Assembly: GCF_002025255.2 (NCBI RefSeq)
Contig: NZ_CP054587.1
Location: 1,488,001-1,552,000 of the forward strand
Direction of reading: 5' to 3'
DNA length: 64,000 nt
Source of the DNA: Halolamina sp. CBA1230
GTDB taxonomy: Archaea; Halobacteriota; Halobacteria; Halobacteriales; Haloferacaceae
A program made the translations under genes and the position numbers. The notes beneath the pieces were generated by a model, which saw only the letters and a list, made by a program, of their open reading frames with translations, was not told the DNA's origin and ran no database searches. Positions 26,267-36,300 of this stretch are shown here, piece after piece (position 1 is the stretch's first letter; each line of letters begins with the position of its first letter).

Positions 26267-27757
26267 ATGCGCGACGCCTTCGAGATCCGGGCCAGCGACG
26301 GGCTGGCCCGCGTCGGCCGACTGACGGTGCCCCGCGCGGGCGTCACCGTCGAGACGCCGGCGCTGATGCCGGTGGTCAACCCCAACCTCCAGACGATCTC
26401 CCCCCGCCGGCTCCACGAGGAGTTCGGCGCCGAGATCCTGATCACCAACTCCTACATCATCCGCACGACCGACGACCTGCGCGAGCGCGCGGAAGCGCAG
26501 GGGCTCCACGAGATGCTCGACTTCCCGGGCGCGATCGTCACCGACTCCGGCTCGTTCCAGCTCGCGGAGTACGGCGAGATCGACACCACCACCACCGAGA
26601 TCCTCGAGTTCCAGCACGAGATCGGGAGCGACATCGGCACGCCCGTCGACATCCCGACGCCGCCGGACGTGAGCCGCGAGCAGGCCGAGGAGGAGCTGGC
26701 GGCGACCGAGGAGGCCCTCGCGGACGCCGAGGCCGTCGACACCGGCGAGATGCTGATCAACGCCCCCGTCCAGGGCTCCACCTACACCGACCTCCGCGAG
26801 CAGGCGGGCGAACACGCCGCGAGCACGGGGCTGGACGTGTTCCCTGTCGGCGCGGTCGTCCCGCTGCTGAACAGCTACCGCTACGACGACATGATCGACG
26901 TGACCGCCGCCGCCAAGCGCGGGCTGGGCGCGGACTGCCCCGTCCACCTGTTCGGTGCGGGCCACCCCATGATGTTCGCGCTCGCCGCGGCGGTGGGCTG
27001 TGACCTGTTCGACTCCGCGGCGTACGCGCTGTACGCCCGCGACGGGCGGTATCTCACCGTCAGCGGCACCGAACAGCTCGACGAACTCTCCTACCTGCCC
27101 TGTCCCTGCCCGATCTGTACCGAACACGACCCCGACTCGCTCCGCGCGCTCGACGAGCGCGAGCGGGAGAACGCGCTCGCCGAGCACAACCTCCACGTCA
27201 CGTTCGCGGAGATCCGCCGGGTCCGGCAGGCGATCCGGGAGGGGAGCCTCATGGAACTGGTCGAGCAGCGCGCCCGCGCCCACCCTGCCAGCGCGGACGG
27301 CTACAAGGCACTCCTCGACCACGCCGAGCAGTTGGAGGAGAACGACCGCGTCTCGAAGGGGACGTTCTTCTACACCTCGCCCGAGAGCGCCCGCCGGCCG
27401 GAGGTGCTGCGGCACCACGAGCGCCTTTCACGGCTCGAAACGCCCGAAAAGACCCTCCTCACGGAGTTCGACGCGCCCGCGGACCACGACCACGACCACG
27501 ACGCCGTCTGGCGGCTCGAACCGCCCTTTGGCCCGTTCCCGCCGTCGCTGTCGGAGACGTACCCGCTGCACGCCGAGACGCCCGAGCGACTGGAGCCGCC
27601 GGCGTACGTCGCCGCCGCCGACGGGGTGACCGCGCTGGTCGAAGCGAACCCCGAGACCGCGTTCACGCTGGGGCACGACGGCTGGCCGGACGAGGCGCTG
27701 GCGGCGCTGCCCGAGGACGTGGCGACGGAGGACCTCTCGAAGCTGGGCGAGGAATAG
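26267..27757 (+). CDS. tgtA: Archaeosine tRNA-guanine transglycosylase (arcTGT)
   Basis: A 496-residue enzyme exchanging guanine-15 of archaeal tRNAs for preQ0, the first step of archaeosine formation. The catalytic Asp lies in VTDSGSFQ (D93), the [14 protein letters not shown] region and [18 protein letters not shown] follow, and the zinc site is [13 protein letters not shown]. The Gly/His stretch [19 protein letters not shown] is also family-typical. Length fits the haloarchaeal TgtA that lacks the C-terminal PUA domain found in the separate ArcS/TgtA2. A short DHDHDHD histidine-aspartate run lies in the linker at about residue 408. Monocistronic or with the downstream thiamine-binding gene 35 bp away. 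Confidence 0.95.
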   Translation: MRDAFEIRASDGLARVGRLTVPRAGVTVETPALMPVVNPNLQTISPRRLHEEFGAEILITNSYIIRTTDDLRERAEAQGLHEMLDFPGAIVTDSGSFQLAEYGEIDTTTTEILEFQHEIGSDIGTPVDIPTPPDVSREQAEEELAATEEALADAEAVDTGEMLINAPVQGSTYTDLREQAGEHAASTGLDVFPVGAVVPLLNSYRYDDMIDVTAAAKRGLGADCPVHLFGAGHPMMFALAAAVGCDLFDSAAYALYARDGRYLTVSGTEQLDELSYLPCPCPICTEHDPDSLRALDERERENALAEHNLHVTFAEIRRVRQAIREGSLMELVEQRARAHPASADGYKALLDHAEQLEENDRVSKGTFFYTSPESARRPEVLRHHERLSRLETPEKTLLTEFDAPADHDHDHDAVWRLEPPFGPFPPSLSETYPLHAETPERLEPPAYVAAADGVTALVEANPETAFTLGHDGWPDEALAALPEDVATEDLSKLGEE

Positions 27758-27792
27758 TCAGAGCTAACACACAGCCGACACCGCCTCCGGGT

Positions 27793-28107
27793 ATGACCGT
27801 GTTCGGCATGCTCCGTGTCACGCCCGTCACCGACGAGGACATCACCGAGGAAGTCGCCGGCGCCATCGAGGCACTGGAGGAACACGACGTCGAGTACGAA
27901 ACGAACCCCATGTCGACCGTGATCGAGGCCGAGGACGTCGACGCCCTGCTGGCGGCCGTCGGTGCCGCCCACCAGGCGGTTCCGGGCGACCATGTCGAGA
28001 CGCTGCTGCAGATCGACGACCGCCGCGACGAGACGATGCGCGCCTGCCGAAAGACCGAAAAAGTCGAAGCGGAACTCGGCCGCGAGGCCAGAAGCGACCG
28101 CGAGTAG
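27793..28107 (+). CDS. Thiamine-binding protein of the YkoF/MTH1187 (DUF77) family
   Basis: A 104-residue ferredoxin-fold protein. The pattern MTVFGMLRVTPVTDEDITEE, HDVEYETNPMSTVIEAEDVD and a VETLLQIDDRRD strand match the DUF77/MTH1187 family, which binds thiamine or its pyrimidine parts. The stop codon directly abuts the stop of the convergent thiamine-type solute-binding protein, with no intergenic base. That pairing supports a thiamine link, but no thiamine biosynthesis gene is in the window. Confidence 0.8.
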   Translation: MTVFGMLRVTPVTDEDITEEVAGAIEALEEHDVEYETNPMSTVIEAEDVDALLAAVGAAHQAVPGDHVETLLQIDDRRDETMRACRKTEKVEAELGREARSDRE

Positions 28108-29157
28108 CTACTGCTCGGCCGCCATCCGGCCCCAGTCCGTCAGCCAGCCCTCCAGGTTCCCCCGCAGTTCGTCGTAGCTGAACAGCAGCGGCTCCGGCGG
28201 CGTCCGTGCGTACTCGTCGAACACGTCGGGCACCTCGGCGTTGTCGGTTACGGGGTTGGAGACGTTGAGTTCCGCGAGTTTTCCCTGTGCCGCGGGGCTG
28301 AGCATGAAATCGAAGAACGTCTCGGTCAGCCGGTCGTCCGCCGAGCCGGCGAAGGCGGCCATCCCGCTGAGGTTGGTGTAGCCGTGGCCGCCGGGGAACG
28401 CGATCCGGTGGCCGTCCAAATCGGCACCGCTGCGCTTCGCGTACACTCGGTCGTTCGAGAACGAGCTGATCACGTCGACCTCACCCTCGCCGAAGGCGGC
28501 GTAGACGCTGTCCCAGGCGTCGAGCACCCTGGCGCCGTTGTCGAACAGGTCCCGCCAGTAGTCGAGGTAGCCGTCCTCGCCGAACTCCTTGATCGTCCAC
28601 AGCAACACGTACAGCCCGGTGTTGTCGGTCTGGGGGTTCTGGAGCAGCACGTTCCCCGCGTAGGCGTCGGTCGTCAGTGCCTCGAGCCCCTCGAACCCGT
28701 CCACGTCGCGGCCGTCGTAGACGAAGCTGCAGTAGCCCGAGAACACCGGCAGCACGCGGTTCCGTTCGTCGAACTGTCGGGCGGTGACGTGCTCCCAGTT
28801 CGAGAGCGCGCTCACGTCCGGCGCCGCGAACAGGTCGCCGTCGGTTTCCCGGTCGACCCGGACCAGTTCGGGCACTTTCAGCCCCACGTAGGCGTCAGCG
28901 TCGACGGTCGCCCCGCTGTTGGCCTGCTGGACGTAGCGATTGATACCGTTCTCGGGGGTGACCCACTCGAGCGTGGCGTCGGGGTACCGACGTTCGAACT
29001 CCTCTTTCAGCCACGGGCCGGGACTGCTCGACGGCGCGTCGACGAAGGAGCTGTACGTCGCGACCGTCAGCGTTCCCGACCCCCCGGCATCGGGGCTGCT
29101 CAGGCAGCCAGCGAGCCCCAGCGCACCCGTCGCCGCGAGATACTGTCGTCGTTTCAC
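28108..29157 (-). CDS. Thiamine-type ABC transporter substrate-binding lipoprotein
   Basis: A 349-residue protein with GTG start at 29157, giving MKRRQYLAATGALGLAGCLS: a twin-arginine signal merging into a lipobox (LAGC, Cys at 18), so it is exported folded and lipid anchored. The mature part, TLTVATYSSFVDAPSSSPGP, VQQANSGATVDADAYVGL, LPVFSGYCSFVYDGR, and GHGYTNLSGMAAFAG, matches the thiamine ABC-transporter binding protein (TbpA/ThiB) family. No permease or ATPase gene is adjacent on either side, so the rest of the transporter must lie elsewhere or be absent. A TATA-like ATAGTTAAAGG lies near 29177-29186. Confidence 0.85.
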   Translation of the reverse strand: MKRRQYLAATGALGLAGCLSSPDAGGSGTLTVATYSSFVDAPSSSPGPWLKEEFERRYPDATLEWVTPENGINRYVQQANSGATVDADAYVGLKVPELVRVDRETDGDLFAAPDVSALSNWEHVTARQFDERNRVLPVFSGYCSFVYDGRDVDGFEGLEALTTDAYAGNVLLQNPQTDNTGLYVLLWTIKEFGEDGYLDYWRDLFDNGARVLDAWDSVYAAFGEGEVDVISSFSNDRVYAKRSGADLDGHRIAFPGGHGYTNLSGMAAFAGSADDRLTETFFDFMLSPAAQGKLAELNVSNPVTDNAEVPDVFDEYARTPPEPLLFSYDELRGNLEGWLTDWGRMAAEQ

Positions 29158-29218
29158 GACCGAGTTGTACCATCGGATAGTTAAAGGGGCGGCGAAAGCG
29201 CCGGAGTGGTATCGGTCG

Positions 29219-30928
29219 TCAAACGGGCGGGAGCGACAGCATCCCCGAGATCGACACGTCGGCCCGCGGCGGGTCGAACGAGACGTGACCGAGTTCACGG
29301 AGCGTCCGGAGTGCGTAGAGGCTCCGCGCCGGTGCGAAGAGCGCCTCGGCGTCCTCGGGGAAGACACCGTACCAGCGCAACGGGTAGTTCCCGCGGGACT
29401 CCATTGCCGCGGGCGGGACGGCCTGTCCGCCGAGCCACGCTTCGAACCCCTTCTCCCCCGAGTAATCCGGGTGAGTACGCTCGGGGGCCCGGTCGAACCG
29501 CCGCCGGAGCTGGTCGAAGGGCGTCCAGTCGCGGTCGGTCCGCGCCGCGGTCGCGTCGTCGACGCCTGCCACCTCGGCGAACCGTTTGCGGGCGTAGCAC
29601 CGCTGGAGCGACTTGTCGTGACGCACCGACAGCGGCAGCGAGCCCCAGAGTTCGACGTATTCGGGGTCCCACAGCGGCAGCCACCAGTCGTAGCCGAACC
29701 ACTCGTAGAGTCGACAGTCAGCGTTGGTGAACGTCGACATCCTCGTAGCCCACTCCCACTGCTCGTAGGCCGCTGCGGCCTCGTCGCCCCCCAACGGTGC
29801 TGTGTCGCCACGCTCGCCGCCGGCGCTGTCGAGCCCCGCGACCTCGGCGATCCGGGCGGCGAATCGCTCCCGGAGCTCCGGATCGTCCCAGTCCCAGAGC
29901 GCGTAGTGGCTGTCGAACACGTGACCGACAACGTCCTCACGGGTGACGGTATCGTCGCCGACCCACGCCGCCGGCACGCGTTCACTCGGCGTGGCGACCG
30001 TGTGCCCCGGACAGACCAGCGCGTCCTCGGGGAGCGCTTCCGACTCGGTGAGTTCGTCCACCGCGGGCCACTCCGCGAGGAACGGTAGCGAGTCGAAACC
30101 GAACGCGTAGTCGTGGTACGCCCGTCGGGCGTCGGAGTGGTACCAGTCCCGCCATCGCTCGGTGGTGTACTCGACCCAGTGCCACTCGACGCCGAGTGCG
30201 TCGGCCACGTCGCGGCTCACTTCAACGTCGGCGTGGCCGGCGGCGCCGAAGGTGAACGCCACCACCTCGACGCCACGGTCGACCAGTTCGGTGGCGATTA
30301 GCCGTGAGTCCCACCCACCGCTGAGCGGGACGGCGACCGGGCGGCCGTCGGCGACGGCGACGACGCGGTCGAACACGTTCCCGACAACGCCACCGAACCG
30401 ATCGAGAAGGTCGCCGCGTTCCACCCCGACGGCGGGGTCACCGGTTTCGGCGGTCGGTCGGTAACGGCTGTGCTGTGTTCGTTCGATCCCCGAGCCGTCG
30501 TCCGGCAGCACAACCATCTCGCCGGCGCAGACGCCGCGCACCTCGGGACGGAGCGTCTCCCCCCCGGTCACGTACCGCGTGAGCGCGAACTCACTCGCAG
30601 CGACCGGATCGTAAGCCGCCGGGTCGGCAGCCGCGAGTTCGGTACCCACGTCGCTGATCCCCGCGTTCGAGAAGTACAGTGGAACGCTCCGGGCGGTGTC
30701 ACAGATCAGCGCCGTCGCGTCGGGCAGGCGGACCACGGCGGCGAAAAACCCCGTCGACTCCGCCGCCACTGTGCGGACCTCGGTAGCGTCCCGGCAGCCG
30801 TCGAACACCGCGGCTGGATGACGCGGTTCGCCGTCAGTGACGACCGTCCCGCGTGCCGTCGCGGTTCCGATCCGACGCCAGCCGTCGGCGACGAGGCGGC
30901 GCTCCCGGCTCGGATCCTCACCGCTCAT
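29219..30928 (-). CDS. Asparagine synthase-like protein lacking the glutaminase Cys
   Basis: A 569-residue cytosolic protein, start ATG at 30928, overlapping the phosphate transporter stop by 4 nt. Residues 1-175 are a degenerate Ntn-type glutaminase domain: the mature Cys nucleophile that should follow Met is missing (MSGEDPSRER instead). Residues 195 onward are an ATP-pyrophosphatase domain with the PP-loop VPLSGGWDSRL and the FTFGAAGHADVEVSRDVADA follow-up. Such glutaminase-dead paralogues use other amine donors or activate other carboxylates, for example in surface glycan or natural-product modification. Co-translation with a phosphate permease is unusual. Substrate unknown. Confidence 0.75.
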   Translation of the reverse strand: MSGEDPSRERRLVADGWRRIGTATARGTVVTDGEPRHPAAVFDGCRDATEVRTVAAESTGFFAAVVRLPDATALICDTARSVPLYFSNAGISDVGTELAAADPAAYDPVAASEFALTRYVTGGETLRPEVRGVCAGEMVVLPDDGSGIERTQHSRYRPTAETGDPAVGVERGDLLDRFGGVVGNVFDRVVAVADGRPVAVPLSGGWDSRLIATELVDRGVEVVAFTFGAAGHADVEVSRDVADALGVEWHWVEYTTERWRDWYHSDARRAYHDYAFGFDSLPFLAEWPAVDELTESEALPEDALVCPGHTVATPSERVPAAWVGDDTVTREDVVGHVFDSHYALWDWDDPELRERFAARIAEVAGLDSAGGERGDTAPLGGDEAAAAYEQWEWATRMSTFTNADCRLYEWFGYDWWLPLWDPEYVELWGSLPLSVRHDKSLQRCYARKRFAEVAGVDDATAARTDRDWTPFDQLRRRFDRAPERTHPDYSGEKGFEAWLGGQAVPPAAMESRGNYPLRWYGVFPEDAEALFAPARSLYALRTLRELGHVSFDPPRADVSISGMLSLPPV

Positions 30929-32106
30929 AGCGACTCGATCGCCGTCATCGCCCCGTAGCTCAGAATCAGCGAGAGCGCGAGCGAGCCGATCCACGCGAGC
31001 ACCGTGAACAGCATCTTCTTCCGGCTCACCCCCGCGCCGCCGGCGGCGTACCCCGAGCCAACGATCGCGGAGACGATGATCTCGTTGAACGAGACGGGGA
31101 TCCCGAACGCGACGGCGGTCTGGGCGATCGCGAAACTCGGGATCAGCGCGGCGATCGAGCGCCGCGGGCCGAGGCTGGAGTAGTCCTGGGCGAGCGCCTT
31201 GATCATCCGCGGTGCGCCGGTCCACGACCCGACGAGCAGCCCCAGCCCGCCGCCGAGCAGCAGCGCCACGATCGGGATCGACTGGAACGTATCCAGCAGC
31301 GGGACGAGCGGCCCGATCGCCAGCCCGACCTGCGAGCCGCCGGCGGAGAACGCGACCAGCCCCCCCAGCGCGAGCAGGAAGTGGCGTTGAGCGGCGGCCT
31401 CGTTGCGCCGGGCCTCCGCGGCGACCAGCCCTGCGACGAGCAGCGACAGCACGACGGTGACGCCGCCGCGGGCGGGGGGCCCGCCGCCGGCGAGCGCGCG
31501 GCCGAGTTCGCCCGCGATCGAGCCGCTACCGTCCGCCGGCCCGAGCAGCGCGAAGTCGACGTTGACGACGATCGCACCGACGAGCCCCGCGAGCGCCGGC
31601 ACGGCCACTCGCTCCGGCACGCCGTCGGCGCGCAGCAGCCGCGCGGTGGCGTACGCGATCCCCCCGCCGACGAAGGGTGTGAGCACCCACAGCGCGACGA
31701 TCTGGCGGTACTTCGCCCACGCGGGGTCGCCGCCCAACGCGAGGCCGACGCCGACGACGGCGCCGGTGACGGTAAAGGCGGTCGCGATCGGGTAGCCACG
31801 GAACACGCCTAGCGCGACCAGCGTGGCCGCGATCAGCAGGCCGACCGTCGCCGCCAGCGCGGTGAGCGAGACACCGCCGACGAGTTCGGAGCCGACCGCC
31901 TCGGTGACGCTCTGGCCCTGCAACACCGCGCCGGCGAAGCCGAGAACCCCCACCACGAGGCCGGCACGCATCACCGAGATGGCGTTGGCACCGACCGCGG
32001 GAGCGAACGGCGTGGAGCCGGAGGAGCCCGCGCCGATCGCCCACGCCATGAACAGGCTCGCGAGCGCGGCCACCACGGCGGTCCCGAGGGTGAACGCGTC
32101 TACCAC
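30925..32106 (-). CDS. PiT-family inorganic phosphate transporter
   Basis: A 393-residue, roughly ten-helix membrane permease. The PiT signature GANAIS appears near residue 38 (APAVGANAISVMRAGLVVG), and the repeat-half partner FSAGGSQVGLAIGPL ... VSFNEIIVSAIVGSGYA lies near residues 265-360. PiT carriers couple phosphate or sulfate entry to Na+ or H+. The gene sits between a 56-aa membrane protein (7 bp upstream) and the asparagine-synthase-like gene (4-nt overlap downstream), so the three form one operon. No PhoU-like gene is in the window. Confidence 0.85.
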   Translation of the reverse strand: MVDAFTLGTAVVAALASLFMAWAIGAGSSGSTPFAPAVGANAISVMRAGLVVGVLGFAGAVLQGQSVTEAVGSELVGGVSLTALAATVGLLIAATLVALGVFRGYPIATAFTVTGAVVGVGLALGGDPAWAKYRQIVALWVLTPFVGGGIAYATARLLRADGVPERVAVPALAGLVGAIVVNVDFALLGPADGSGSIAGELGRALAGGGPPARGGVTVVLSLLVAGLVAAEARRNEAAAQRHFLLALGGLVAFSAGGSQVGLAIGPLVPLLDTFQSIPIVALLLGGGLGLLVGSWTGAPRMIKALAQDYSSLGPRRSIAALIPSFAIAQTAVAFGIPVSFNEIIVSAIVGSGYAAGGAGVSRKKMLFTVLAWIGSLALSLILSYGAMTAIESL

Positions 32107-32113
32107 GCGTCCC

Positions 32114-32284
32114 TCACCGTCCCTTCCCGCTCTCGAACCCCTCGCGGAGTCCGAGGACCGTCCGACGCACGAGCAGGTACATGAAGAAGACGAACCCCAG
32201 CATCCCCACCAGCACCACGGTGAACAGGGGATTCGAGACGAGGAAATCGAACGCCTCGCCGACGATAGTGGCTGGAGCGACCAT
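32114..32284 (-). CDS. 56-residue single-pass membrane protein
   Basis: A short gene starting MVAPATIVGEAFDFLVSNPL with one strong transmembrane segment (about residues 19-38, LFTVVLVGMLGFVFFMYLLV) followed by a basic cytosolic end (RRTVLGLREGFESGKGR). It ends 7 bp before the PiT gene on the same strand and is the first gene of that operon. I recognise no family. It may be an accessory subunit of the transporter, which is inference from position alone. Confidence 0.6.
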   Translation of the reverse strand: MVAPATIVGEAFDFLVSNPLFTVVLVGMLGFVFFMYLLVRRTVLGLREGFESGKGR

Positions 32285-32329
32285 ACGCCGCGTTCTCCCG
32301 GCGCGCGGTTAGGCGTTTCGGCGGACGGC

Positions 32330-33325
32330 TCAGTCCTCCGCCGCCGTGGGCTCCCCAGCGCCGGACTCCGCCGCCGTGTCGTCGTCCGCCTCGTCCTCGA
32401 CGACCCCCGCGCCGCCGGGTCCCTCGGCCTCGACGGCTGCGGGGTCCCGCACCCAGAGGTCGCCGAACAGGTCGTCCTGGTTCAGCCGTACGTCGCCACG
32501 GTTCGAGAGGAAGAGGAGGGCCAAATAGGTCATTACGGGCTTGCCGCCGGCGTCGCGCACCTCCGCGAACAGCACCTCGTCGCGGCCCCGGTCGTAGCGC
32601 TCGGTCAGCGCGTCGCCCACGTCGGCGATCACCTCGTCGATGTCCTCGGTGTGGGTGGTGCCGGTGACGTCGTCCTCGGTCGGCTCCTCGTCGCGCCGGA
32701 AGTCGTCGCCGGCGTGGTAGTCGAGCGTCTGCGGGCCACGCGAGTACCCCCGCGGGGAGTCGGTCGTGTCGTAGCTGCGGGACTCCTTCCACCAGCTCCC
32801 GCGCTCGGCGTCACGGAGCTCCCGGACCAGTTCGTCCAGCGTCTCGGGCGTCCCGCGGGTGGATTTGCGTTCCAGCCGGCGGTCCATCTCGGCCTCCAGC
32901 TGGTCGACCGGGTCGAACCCGCCGTCCTCGTCGGGCGGCGGCGCCTCCCCCGCCATCGCCATCTCCCAGGGCTCGGGTTCGGGCTCGTCGGGCTCGTCGT
33001 TACCCAGCATCGCGTCGGATTTCATCCGCAGCAGCACCGAGGCGTAGAACAGCGCCCGCCCCGACGCCCGGAGGTCCGCGGCGTCGAGTTCGTCGAGGAA
33101 CGCGTCGGTGACGGCGACGATGTCGATGTCCCACGGGTCGATCTCGCCCTCCTCGGCGAGGTTGACGAGCACCTCGACTGGCTCGACTTCGCCGTCCTCC
33201 TCGTCGGCGTTCTCGTTCGGCGCCGCGTTGTCCCGCGGACGATCGCCGCTCACGAGGTCGTCGTCGACGCCCGGATCGCCGGGCTCGTGGCCCGCGATGT
33301 CGAGCGAGAACTCGTCGTCGCTCAC
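32330..33325 (-). CDS. scpA: Segregation and condensation protein A (kleisin)
   Basis: A 331-residue ScpA kleisin that bridges the heads of Smc. The conserved N-terminal part, PVEVLVNLAEEGEIDPWDID and ALFYASVLLRMKSDAMLG, binds the Smc neck; the C-terminal winged helix, VMTYLALLFLSNRGDVRLNQ, binds the cap. The central 100 residues and both ends are acidic low complexity, longer than in bacteria. It starts 18 bp after smc on the same strand, so the two are co-transcribed. No scpB is next to it; ScpB is often missing in haloarchaea. Confidence 0.92.
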   Translation of the reverse strand: MSDDEFSLDIAGHEPGDPGVDDDLVSGDRPRDNAAPNENADEEDGEVEPVEVLVNLAEEGEIDPWDIDIVAVTDAFLDELDAADLRASGRALFYASVLLRMKSDAMLGNDEPDEPEPEPWEMAMAGEAPPPDEDGGFDPVDQLEAEMDRRLERKSTRGTPETLDELVRELRDAERGSWWKESRSYDTTDSPRGYSRGPQTLDYHAGDDFRRDEEPTEDDVTGTTHTEDIDEVIADVGDALTERYDRGRDEVLFAEVRDAGGKPVMTYLALLFLSNRGDVRLNQDDLFGDLWVRDPAAVEAEGPGGAGVVEDEADDDTAAESGAGEPTAAED

Positions 33326-33343
33326 GTTCGGACCCCCGCGTTA

Positions 33344-36300
33344 TCAATCGTCATCGGTCGCCACCTCCGTCTCCGGCCGCTCGCCGTCCGCGAGGTCGAT
33401 CCCCGTGACGGCGGAGATGTTGTTCTCCTGCATCGTGACGCCGATAGCGCGCTCCGAGCGATCGAGCAGCGCCGAACGGTGGCTGACGACGACGAACTGC
33501 GCGTCGCCCGCGAGGTCGTCGACCATCTCGCCGACGCGCTCGGCGTTGACCGCGTCGAGGAACGCGTCGATCTCGTCGAGCGCGTAGAACGGCGCGGGGT
33601 TGTGGCGCTGGATCGCGAAGATGAACGCGAGCGCCGTCAGTGACTTCTCCCCGCCGCTCATCGCGTCCAGTCGCTGGACGGGCTTGTCCGCGGGCTGGGC
33701 TTTCATCGTCAACCCCTCCTCGAACGGGTTCTCGGGGTCCTCGAGCACCAGTTCCCCGCTCCCGTCGGAGAGCCGGGAGAAGATGCGCTGGAACTGCTCG
33801 TCGATGGCCTCGAACGCGTCCATGAACGTCTGTTTCTTCCGCTGTTCGAACCCCTCGATGCGCTCCTCGATCCCGTCGCGCTCCTCGACCAGCACCTCGC
33901 GCTGCTCCGTGAGTTGGTCGAGATCTGACTCGACCTCGTCGTACTCGTCGATCGCGAGCATGTTCACCGGCTCCAGCTCCTCCATCGCCTCGCTCAGGCG
34001 CTCGATCTCGGCTTCGACCTCGTCGTGGGGCGGGATCTCGTCGGCGTCGTACTCGCCGACCTGGCTCTCGAGTTCGGAGATCTCCTCGCTCAGCGCGACC
34101 GCGCTGCGTTTCAGCGAGTCGAGCCGGTTCTCCACGCGGTCGACCTCGTCCTGCCGGTCGTTGCGCTCGCTGCGCGCTTCGCGCACGTCCTCCTTGAGCG
34201 CCTCGCGTTCCTCCTTGAGGTCGGCGAGCTGCTCCTCGAGCTCGGCGACTTTCTCGTGTTTCTCCTCGAGAACGTCCTCCTTCTCCTCGATCTCCGCCTC
34301 GAACTCCTCGATGTCGTCCTCGAGTTCGGCCTTGCGGTTCTGGGCCTCCTCGACGGTGTCGTGGAGCTCCTCGAGGGAGTTCTCGGCGTACTCCTTCTCG
34401 CGGCGCCGGTCGTCGAGTTCGGCGTCGAGGTCGTCGCTGCGGTCCTCCAACTCCGCGATCTCCTCGCGGATCTCCTCGGCCCGCGCGGAGAGTTCCGGGA
34501 TCTTCGAGTCGGCCATCTCGGCCTCGATCTCCTCGATGGAGTCCTCGGCGGCCGCGATGCGCTCGTCGAGATCCGCGATCTCCTCGTCGAGTTCGGTCAT
34601 CTCCGCGTCGACCTCCTCGCGCTCCTCACGGAGCTCGGCCAGCTCGTCCTCGAGGTCCTCGACGCGCTGCTCGGCCTCCTCGACGTCCTCCTCGGCGTCC
34701 TCGACGTCGGCCTCGATTTCGCGGACTTTCTCGGCCGCGGCGCTCTTGCGCTCGCGGGCGTCCGTGAGGTCGTCCTCCACCTCGTCGAGGTCGTCCTGGA
34801 TCGACTGGCGCTCCTCCTCGTACTCGTGGATCTGCTCGGCCAGTCGCTCCAGCCGGCCGCCGCCGGACTTCGAGAACGAGTAGCGGGAGCCGCCGCCGGA
34901 GCCGCCGGTCATCGCGCCCGACTTCTCGACGAGGTCGCCGTCGAGCGTCACCATCCGGTAGTCGCCCATGAAGTGGCGGGCGGTCTCCATGTCCTCGACG
35001 ACCAGCGTGGAGCCGAGGACGTACGAGAAGATCCCCGAGTACCGGTCGTCGTAGTCGACCAGTTCGCGGGCGAAGCCGACGACGCCGGGGTCGTTGGGCT
35101 CCCGCGGGAGGCTGCGGTCGTCCATCTCCGTCATCGGGAGGAACGTTGCCCGCCCCGCGTTCCGTGATTTCAGGTAGTCGATACAGTCGGAGCCGACGCC
35201 GTCGTCGTCGACGACGACGTTCGCGAGCCGGCCGCCCGCGGCGGTCTCACACGCCTCCGCGTACTCGCGTGGAACCGAGGCGAGTTCGCCCACGGGGCCG
35301 TGGACGCCGCTCATTCCGGCGTTCTTGATCGTCGTCACCGAGCGGGGCCACGAACTGTCGCCGTTGTCGTCGGCTTTGGCCTCCAGTTCGGCGTACTCGT
35401 TGCGGAGTTCGCGGAGCTCCTCGTCGATCTCGGAGATGTCGCCTTTGAGCTCCTGTTTGCGCCCCTTGAGCTCCTCCACTATCGACTCGGCGGTGGACTC
35501 GTTTTTCTTCGCTTTGTCCAGCTCCGAGTGGAGGTTCGACACGCGCGCCCGGAGGTCGGGCAGCGACTCCTGAACCTCCTGCAGTTCGTCCTCGCGGTCG
35601 CTGACGCGGTTGGAGCGCCGGCGGGCCTCGTCGAGCAGGCGGTCCTTCTCGCGCTGCTTCTCGTTTTTCTGCTCCCGCAGCGACTCGGCGGCCTCCTTCT
35701 CGCGTTCGAGTTCGGCTTTGAGCTCGTCGAACGCGGTGTCGACGTTCTCGATCTCCTCTTCGACCTCCTGGAGCTCGTTCTCCTTCGAGACGACGTCACT
35801 TTTGACGTTGGCTTTCTCGACTTTCAGGTCGCGGATCTCCTCTTCGAGCTCCTCGATCTCCTCCTCCTTCCGGTCGATGTCGACGAACGCGCCGCGGCGC
35901 TCGGCTTCGGCCTCCTCGATGCGCTCCTCGCTGGCCTCGATGCGATCCTCCAACCGGGCGATCTCGCCTTTGACCTCCTCGATCTCGCTTTTGACCCGGA
36001 GCTGTTCGTCCTCGCCGGTGCGCTCGATCTCGGAGTCGAGTTCGTCGAGCTCCGCCTCCAGCCGAGTCAGCTTCCCCTCGGCCTCGTCGAGTGCGGCCTG
36101 CTTCTCCGCGAGTTTCGCCTCCGCGTTGTCGATCTTCGCCTCGGTCCCTTCAAGGTCCTCACGCTTGTCCTCGAGTTCGGCCGCGCGGAGATACCCTTCG
36201 TACTCCTCGCGCTCGTCGCGCAGCTCCTGGTACTCGAGGGCAGTCTCGCGCTCGTCGGCCAACTGCTCCAGCCGTTCCTCCTTCTCCTCGATCCGGAGGT

